From: Brevibacillus_H sp041920465
GTDB lineage: Bacteria > Bacillota > Bacilli > Brevibacillales > Brevibacillaceae
Reading direction: 5' to 3'
DNA: 64,000 nt
NCBI GenBank assembly: GCA_041920465.1
Contig: JBHGXW010000075.1
Span: 8,045-72,044 of the forward strand
Shown: positions 59,169-64,000 of the stretch, in pieces
How the letters are laid out: every line of letters begins with the position of its first letter
Position numbering within the stretch: position 1 is the stretch's first letter
Translations under genes and position numbers: made by a program
Notes under the pieces: model-generated
The model's database searches: none
What the model saw: the letters and a program-made list of their open reading frames with translations, nothing else
Told to the model about the DNA's origin: nothing

Positions 59169-62100
59169 CTACTTTGCCAGTGGAGCGTCTGCAGCGATAT
59201 CTTTACGAACCTGATGAAACTCGCTGAGCAGCTTCTCGACCATCTTGATTCCATCTTCTACGCTCAACCCTTTTACTTTAACAGTAATGACGATTTGTTG
59301 TCCACCTGACAAACCGACCCTGCGATCCCATTTATTGGTCAGGTTAAACAGCGCCCCTCCGTCAATATTGGTATTCTGGCTTGGATGGAGGTAAATTTTG
59401 ATCACGTCCGGATCTTTTTGGCTAATTTCGACAATATGGTGACGCAGCGCATACACCCGTAATCTGGAGATCGTCAGCAGGTTCTCAACCGGTTTCGGGA
59501 TGTCACCGAAGCGGTCGATCAATTCTTCCGCCAGATCATCCACATCTTCCAATGTAGTGGCGGCGACAAATTTCTTGTACATCTCGATTTTTTGACGGGA
59601 ATCGGTAATGTAAAGGGATGGGATATAGGCATCCACCTGCAGATTGATCTCAACCGGTGAAGCCGCTTCCTGCTTCACTTCCCCTCTCAGTTCATCGATT
59701 GCCTCTTTTAACATCTGGGTATATAAGTCGAACCCTACCGTATTAATAAATCCATGCTGTTCCGCCCCGAGCAAATTACCCGCTCCGCGAATGGCCAGGT
59801 CGCGCATGGCAATCTTGAATCCGGAACCAAGTTCGGTAAATTCCTTGATCGCTTGCAGCCTTTTCTCGGCAACCTCGGTCAGCACCTTGTCTTTCTGGTA
59901 GGTAAAATAGGCAAAAGCAATCCGGTTGGAACGTCCTACACGCCCGCGCAATTGATAAAGCTGCGACAAGCCCATCTTGTCGGCATTATAAATAATTAAT
60001 GTGTTTACATTCGGAATATCTACACCAGTCTCAATAATGGTGGTGCTCACCAAAACGTCGTATTGGCCGTCGAGGAAATCCAGAATGACGCTCTCCAATT
60101 CCCCTTCGTTCATCTGGCCGTGAGCCACGGCGACCCGTGCTTCCGGCACCAGCATGGAGATGTGCTCGGCCATCTGTTCAATGCCCTGCACCTGGTTATA
60201 TAAGAAGAATACCTGCCCTTCCCGCGCCAATTCGCGTTCAATCGCTTCCCGCACGAGCGTCGGGTTGTACTCCAGCACATACGTTTGAACGGGGAAACGG
60301 TTCTCCGGCGGCGTTTCGATGACGGACAAGTCACGAACACCCAGCATCGACATGTGAAGTGTACGCGGAATCGGCGTGGCCGTCAAGGTGATGACATCCA
60401 CGTTGGTCTTCAATTGCTTCAATTTCTCTTTGTGACTGACGCCAAAACGCTGTTCCTCGTCAACGATCAAAAGCCCTAAATCGCGAAAGACGATGTCTTT
60501 GGACAACAGGCGATGTGTGCCAATGACGACATCAACCGTCCCTTCCTTCAAACCTTTCATCGTAGCTGTTTGATCTTTGCGGGAGCGAAAACGGCTTAAC
60601 ACCTCGACGCGAATCGGATAGTCGGCAAAACGCTCCGAGAACGTCTGGTAATGCTGCTGTGCCAAAATGGTGGTAGGAACAAGGACAGCCACTTGCTTAC
60701 CATCCATCACCGCTTTGAAAGCAGCGCGAATCGCTACCTCTGTCTTCCCGTATCCCACGTCGCCGCAAACCAGCCGATCCATCGGTCGTTTGCGCTCCAT
60801 GTCGGCTTTAACCTCAGCAATTGCCCGAAGCTGATCAGCGGTTTCTGTGTACGGGAACATGGCTTCAAATTCCCGCTGTTCCGCTGTATCAGGACTGAAC
60901 GCATAACCGACAGCAGCTTCACGAGCGGCATACAGCTTAATCAAATCTTCGGCAATATCCTTGACGGAAGATTTTACTTTATTCTTAACGCGTTTCCATT
61001 CACTTCCGCCCAGGCTGTAAATTTTCGGTTCGTTCTCTTCACTGGCCACGTATTTTTGCACATGATCGATCTGATCGATCGGCACAAACAAGCTGTCGCC
61101 TCCCGCATAGCGGATATGCAAATAATCTTTGTGGATGCCCAAAATCTCTTTCGTTTCGATGCCGAGGTATTTCCCGATTCCGTGGTTAATATGCACCACG
61201 TAGTCGCCCGGCTTCAGCTCCAGATAATTCTTGATCCGCTCGGCATTGCTCATCGTCTGCTGGACTTTGCGCGCCTTGCGTTGCTTCGCCGTAAATACTT
61301 CGCCTTCCGTTACGACGATTAATTTGTTTAGCGGCAGTTCAAAGCCCGATTGCAGGTTGCCGATAATAATAGTCGGCCTTCCGGGTGGAACAGCGGTGAT
61401 GGAATCCAGCAGCAAATCCGCTTCCATCTCATAATCGTGCAATACCCGCTCCAACCGCTTGGCCCGCTCCACATCGGCTGCAATAAAAATAATCCGGTTC
61501 TTTCCTTTTTTCCAGCGGGACAGTTCGTTTTTGAGCACGTTCATTTGGCCGTGGAAGTTCTGCATGGTACGGCAGTTAAAATTGACGATATTTTGCGGCT
61601 GCGTCTTTGGAATCTGACGCAGGAACAGGGATAAATACACAATCTGGCGGCGTGACTCGGAAATGATTTCATCGTAACTGCTGGAAAGAGCCAGATTAAA
61701 CATAAACTCCCCATCATTGCTTCTTGCCGTCAACCACTCGGTTTCTTCCTTTTGCAATTGCGCGGCTGTTTCCAACACGCGGGAAGGCTCATCAACCAGC
61801 AAAACGGTATCCTGTGGCAAATAGTTGAGAATAGTCTCATTCATCGGGTAAATAGCGGAAATATAACTGTACAGATGCGCAAAACGATGGCCCTGTTGCA
61901 ATAATTCAATATCGCCGCCGATTTTTTTCATCAGGCGCTCTTTCGTGGCGCTGTCCTTCACCTTGCCAAGGGTTTCACCCAGCTTTTTCTCCAAACGGAC
62001 AGCCGCTTCTTTCATCGCGGCTTGCGATACAATCATCTCTTTCGCCGGACCGATCGTGTAGCTTTGCACGGTTTCTTTGGAACGCTGTGTTGCCATATCG

Positions 62101-62720
62101 AACGTGCGAATCGAGTCGATTTCCACGTCAAACAATTCAATCCGAAGCGGCCATTCGGAGTCGATCGGATAAATGTCAATAATGCCGCCGCGAATGCTTA
62201 CCTCACCTTTTCGCTCAACCAAATCTACCCGTTCGTACCCTAGTTCTACCAGTCTGTTCAAAAATTCTTCCAAATCTAGCTGTTCGCCGATTTTCAACTG
62301 GATTTGAGCACTTTTCCACACTCCAGACGGCACAACAAACCGGCGCATACCGGCAAACGGCACAACTAAAATACCCGTAAAGCCTTGAGCTAAACGGTTG
62401 AATACTTGTATACGCTGAGCCAACATCTCCGGGCTGGCAACGGCCAATTCCGATCCGATCAGTTCATTAGCCGGAAACAGCAGAAGCTGATCATTGGCCA
62501 CTAACTCCGTTAAGTCCTCAAATACCTTCTGCGCTTGATACATGTTGTGGGTTACAATACATAGCGGCCGTTTGCTCTCTTGATAGAGTGCGGCCATCAA
62601 CACTTGGCGCGAAGAACCCGCGAGACCTGCTATTAATTGTTCATGTAATCCCCGTGACAAGCCAGCGGCAATTGTCCCGAAGTTGGAATCTTCTCTCAAG
62701 GGATTGATGATGACTTGCAT
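59169..62720 (-). CDS. mfd: Transcription-repair coupling factor
   Basis: 1183 residues. UvrB-like N-terminal region, RNA polymerase interaction domain (ELKPGDYVVHINHGIGKYLG, CarD-like, around 500), and the superfamily 2 translocase with FKAVMDGKQVAVLVPTTILAQQH, DEEQRFGVSHKEK, TLTATPIPRTLHMSM and a RecG-like end (TRG). It removes stalled RNA polymerase and recruits UvrA. GGAGAGGAG stands before the ATG. Normal length. Confidence 0.98.
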   Translation of the reverse strand: MQVIINPLREDSNFGTIAAGLSRGLHEQLIAGLAGSSRQVLMAALYQESKRPLCIVTHNMYQAQKVFEDLTELVANDQLLLFPANELIGSELAVASPEMLAQRIQVFNRLAQGFTGILVVPFAGMRRFVVPSGVWKSAQIQLKIGEQLDLEEFLNRLVELGYERVDLVERKGEVSIRGGIIDIYPIDSEWPLRIELFDVEIDSIRTFDMATQRSKETVQSYTIGPAKEMIVSQAAMKEAAVRLEKKLGETLGKVKDSATKERLMKKIGGDIELLQQGHRFAHLYSYISAIYPMNETILNYLPQDTVLLVDEPSRVLETAAQLQKEETEWLTARSNDGEFMFNLALSSSYDEIISESRRQIVYLSLFLRQIPKTQPQNIVNFNCRTMQNFHGQMNVLKNELSRWKKGKNRIIFIAADVERAKRLERVLHDYEMEADLLLDSITAVPPGRPTIIIGNLQSGFELPLNKLIVVTEGEVFTAKQRKARKVQQTMSNAERIKNYLELKPGDYVVHINHGIGKYLGIETKEILGIHKDYLHIRYAGGDSLFVPIDQIDHVQKYVASEENEPKIYSLGGSEWKRVKNKVKSSVKDIAEDLIKLYAAREAAVGYAFSPDTAEQREFEAMFPYTETADQLRAIAEVKADMERKRPMDRLVCGDVGYGKTEVAIRAAFKAVMDGKQVAVLVPTTILAQQHYQTFSERFADYPIRVEVLSRFRSRKDQTATMKGLKEGTVDVVIGTHRLLSKDIVFRDLGLLIVDEEQRFGVSHKEKLKQLKTNVDVITLTATPIPRTLHMSMLGVRDLSVIETPPENRFPVQTYVLEYNPTLVREAIERELAREGQVFFLYNQVQGIEQMAEHISMLVPEARVAVAHGQMNEGELESVILDFLDGQYDVLVSTTIIETGVDIPNVNTLIIYNADKMGLSQLYQLRGRVGRSNRIAFAYFTYQKDKVLTEVAEKRLQAIKEFTELGSGFKIAMRDLAIRGAGNLLGAEQHGFINTVGFDLYTQMLKEAIDELRGEVKQEAASPVEINLQVDAYIPSLYITDSRQKIEMYKKFVAATTLEDVDDLAEELIDRFGDIPKPVENLLTISRLRVYALRHHIVEISQKDPDVIKIYLHPSQNTNIDGGALFNLTNKWDRRVGLSGGQQIVITVKVKGLSVEDGIKMVEKLLSEFHQVRKDIAADAPLAK

Positions 62721-62785
62721 TCACTAGTCTCCTCTCCGGCCTTTCTCTCATGCTAGAAAACTCGGCTTAAAAGTTCTTATTCGCT

Positions 62786-62827
62786 AAGAAAACCCACCGG
62801 GCTATAACTCTCGTTGCGCCCGGCGGG
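62786..62827 (-). terminator. Hairpin/terminator between fin and mfd, related to the element near spoVT
   Basis: CCCACCGGGC and GCCCGGCGGG form a 10-base stem (one mismatch) with a 15-base loop; TTTTCTT follows on the minus strand. The TTATAGCCCGGTGGGTTTT part is repeated at 57272-57290 on the opposite strand. Confidence 0.7.
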
Positions 62828-62853
62828 GCCCCAACTTATAAATTATTATCCGT

Positions 62854-62887
62854 TAAAATAAGCCTTAGCTTACTCGTAAGCCAAGGC
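62854..62887 (-). terminator. Second terminator-like hairpin after fin
   Basis: GCCTTGGCTTA and TAAGCTAAGGC pair (one mismatch) around a 4-base loop, followed by TTATTTT on the minus strand. It lies 24 bases after the fin stop. Confidence 0.65.
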
Positions 62888-62910
62888 CTCATGCGTGCAA
62901 GCCTTCGTCC

Positions 62911-63144
62911 TTATTGCAGCGGGTTACCGACCAGCGATAACTCAGGATGCTGATCCAGCGCATCCCGGCAGTAGTCGCACAGAATGCGAATGACGGTATC
63001 CCCGCCTATTTCTTTGGATATTATATGTTGACGTTCTTCCGGGGTCAAGAAATTGAGCCCTAATTGATCTTCCGTGATGTCACTACGATGGATCTCACCA
63101 ATTATCATCCCGCAACAACGGCATTCATATCGAAAACTCATCAT
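62911..63144 (-). CDS. fin: Anti-sigma-F factor Fin
   Basis: 77 residues. Two CxxC knuckles (YECRCCGM and ILCDYCRDAL) make a zinc ribbon, with LNFLTPEERQHIIS between them. B. subtilis Fin (YabK) is made under sigma F and helps switch the forespore from sigma F to sigma G. Location between pth and mfd is the same. ATG at 63144 preferred over a GTG two codons earlier; GGGGGG precedes it. Confidence 0.92.
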   Translation of the reverse strand: MMSFRYECRCCGMIIGEIHRSDITEDQLGLNFLTPEERQHIISKEIGGDTVIRILCDYCRDALDQHPELSLVGNPLQ

Positions 63145-63213
63145 GGACACCCCCCATACTTACAGCACTAGTATGTCCGAATTGATGGGGGAAAATACTA
63201 ACCGGCACAAGAT

Positions 63214-63777
63214 TTACAGGGCATTATACCGGTTCATGACATTAGGGAAGCTATCTTTCAACCACATGACGGAAGCTTCTGCGGCCAATTCAACCGCCTT
63301 TTTGATCTCTGTTTGATCAGCGGCTGAAAAAGTACCCAACACGTAATCGCTTACGCTTCTTCCAGGCGCAGGACGGTCAATGCCGATTTTAATCCGCTTG
63401 AATTCCTGAGTACCAAGGTGCGCAATCAACGATTTGATTCCGTTATGGCCGCCAGCACTGCCTTTTACCCGCAAACGCAGTTTGCCTACCGGAAGATCCA
63501 AATCATCATAAATCACCAGGATGTCGTCGTTGGTAAGTTTGTAGAACTTCAAAATCTCACTGACCGATTCCCCGGACAAGTTCATATACGTCTGGGGTTT
63601 CACCAAAAGAACCTTTTCCATCTCGATCCGGCCTTCACCGACAAGCGCGCGGAACTTCTGCTGACTGACAGGAATGTTCCATTTATCACTAATTTTATCT
63701 ATGGTCATGAACCCGACATTATGTCTGGTATCCTCATATTTTTTGCCGGGATTGCCGAGGCCAATGATTACTTTCAC
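63214..63777 (-). CDS. pth: Peptidyl-tRNA hydrolase
   Basis: 187 residues. Motifs: GLGNPGKKYEDTRHNVGFM (His catalytic), LLVKPQTYMNLSGESV, IYDDLDLPVGKLRLRVKGSAGGHNGIKSLI. It frees tRNA from stalled peptidyl-tRNA. Known in Bacillus as SpoVC. Translation probably starts with the GTG at 63777 (MKVIIGLG), with GGAGG 8 bases upstream; a TTG at 63783 lies too close to it. Confidence 0.96.
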   Translation of the reverse strand: MKVIIGLGNPGKKYEDTRHNVGFMTIDKISDKWNIPVSQQKFRALVGEGRIEMEKVLLVKPQTYMNLSGESVSEILKFYKLTNDDILVIYDDLDLPVGKLRLRVKGSAGGHNGIKSLIAHLGTQEFKRIKIGIDRPAPGRSVSDYVLGTFSAADQTEIKKAVELAAEASVMWLKDSFPNVMNRYNAL

Positions 63778-63935
63778 GTACAATTCCTCCAGATTTCATT
63801 TGCAATAGTTTGTTCATCCCTACCATTCTACATGATTCTCTATGAGAGAAAAAGAAATTAGAAAAACGTTGTCCTTTCTTGCCTCCGTTACAGCTTGCGC
63901 AGTTGTACTCAAGTCCGGCTTCTCTCATCGTCAGG

Positions 63936-63990
63936 AAGTGGTCAAAACCGTAGCATCGGCCTTCGTATCGCTGCTTGACCACTTTTTTTA
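63936..63990 (+). repeat. 10-base perfect inverted repeat followed by T run at the window edge
   Basis: AAGTGGTCAA (63936-63945) and TTGACCACTT (63975-63984) form a perfect stem with a 29-base loop, and a run of T follows on the plus strand. It would act as a plus-strand terminator, but no plus-strand gene is convincing here. The 150 bases upstream of pth hold only weak open frames on both strands. Confidence 0.45.
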
Positions 63991-64000
63991 CCCACCCGGC

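Noticed and set aside
60651..61322. Plus-strand 223-codon frame opposite mfd
   Set aside because: It lies antisense within the conserved translocase part of mfd and lacks a start signal; explained by codon bias.
63734..63982. Minus-strand 82-codon frame upstream of pth
   Set aside because: It overlaps the pth start by over 40 bases and its last third is the pth leader; only a weak GGGTGGG site. Kept as a question in the findings.
63842..64000. Plus-strand frame starting MREKEIRKTLSF, open to the window end
   Set aside because: No ribosome site, overlaps an inverted repeat and a competing minus frame; only 53 codons are visible. Not listed as a gene.
1..64000. CRISPR arrays, prophage, insertion sequences
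   Set aside because: No direct-repeat/spacer array, integrase, transposase or phage structural gene was found in any frame examined.

Overview
The window is a stretch of a Firmicutes chromosome of the order Bacillales, from an endospore former. The evidence is the long minus-strand block from about 41.9 to 63.8 kb. In the direction of transcription it reads pth(spoVC)-fin-mfd-prsA-like-spoVT-yabM-mazG(yabN)-yabO-yabP-yabQ-divIC-tRNA-Met-tRNA-Glu-spoIIE-yabS-yabT-(two ThrE-like genes)-tilS-hpt-ftsH, which is the conserved Bacillus order near the origin. The genus cannot be fixed from the sequence. The nad genes, the Tad pilus and the coaX linkage would fit a member of Alicyclobacillaceae or Paenibacillaceae.

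Layout. 0.1-7.4 kb: a Tad/Flp pilus operon on the minus strand (cpaB, cpaE, tadA, tadB, tadC, Flp pilin, prepilin peptidase and two TadE/G-like pseudopilins), with several 4-base overlaps. 7.4-9.9 kb: AT-rich, decaying DNA with a broken secreted-protein gene (three lesions), an intact small lipoprotein and a frameshifted chemotaxis-receptor remnant. 9.9-13.2 kb: nadB-nadC-coaX for cofactor synthesis. 13.3-29.5 kb: a surface and envelope region. It holds a secreted protein of eight ~132-residue repeats, a DUF218 protein, a complete bacillosamine-type cluster (pglF, pglE, pglD, pglC, pglA), a secreted beta-helix protein, a glycosyltransferase, an O-antigen-ligase/polymerase-type membrane protein on the plus strand, and a fused Wzz/tyrosine kinase. 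The part from about 23 to 29.5 kb is clearly richer in AT than its flanks.

29.8-36 kb: an N-acetylglucosamine uptake and use operon (PRD antiterminator, EIIA, nagA, nagB, EIIBC, DUF7916). It has a strong promoter, a cre-like site and two near-identical 31-base RAT antiterminators, each overlapping a terminator. 36-39.3 kb: znuA-znuC-znuB-zur, with a Zur box over the znuA promoter. 39.3-41.9 kb: a PCYCGC lipoprotein, nadA (separate from nadBC) and a HAD phosphatase. The remainder is the spore and cell-division block described above.

The points I consider most worth checking are the eight-repeat secreted protein, the possible O-glycosylation locus, the duplicated RAT control of the GlcNAc operon, a 4 x 15-base repeat carrying in-frame stop codons at the EIIBC stop, and a GC-rich multi-hairpin element next to spoVT that shares sequence with the hairpin between fin and mfd. 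I saw no CRISPR array, prophage, insertion sequence or rRNA gene.
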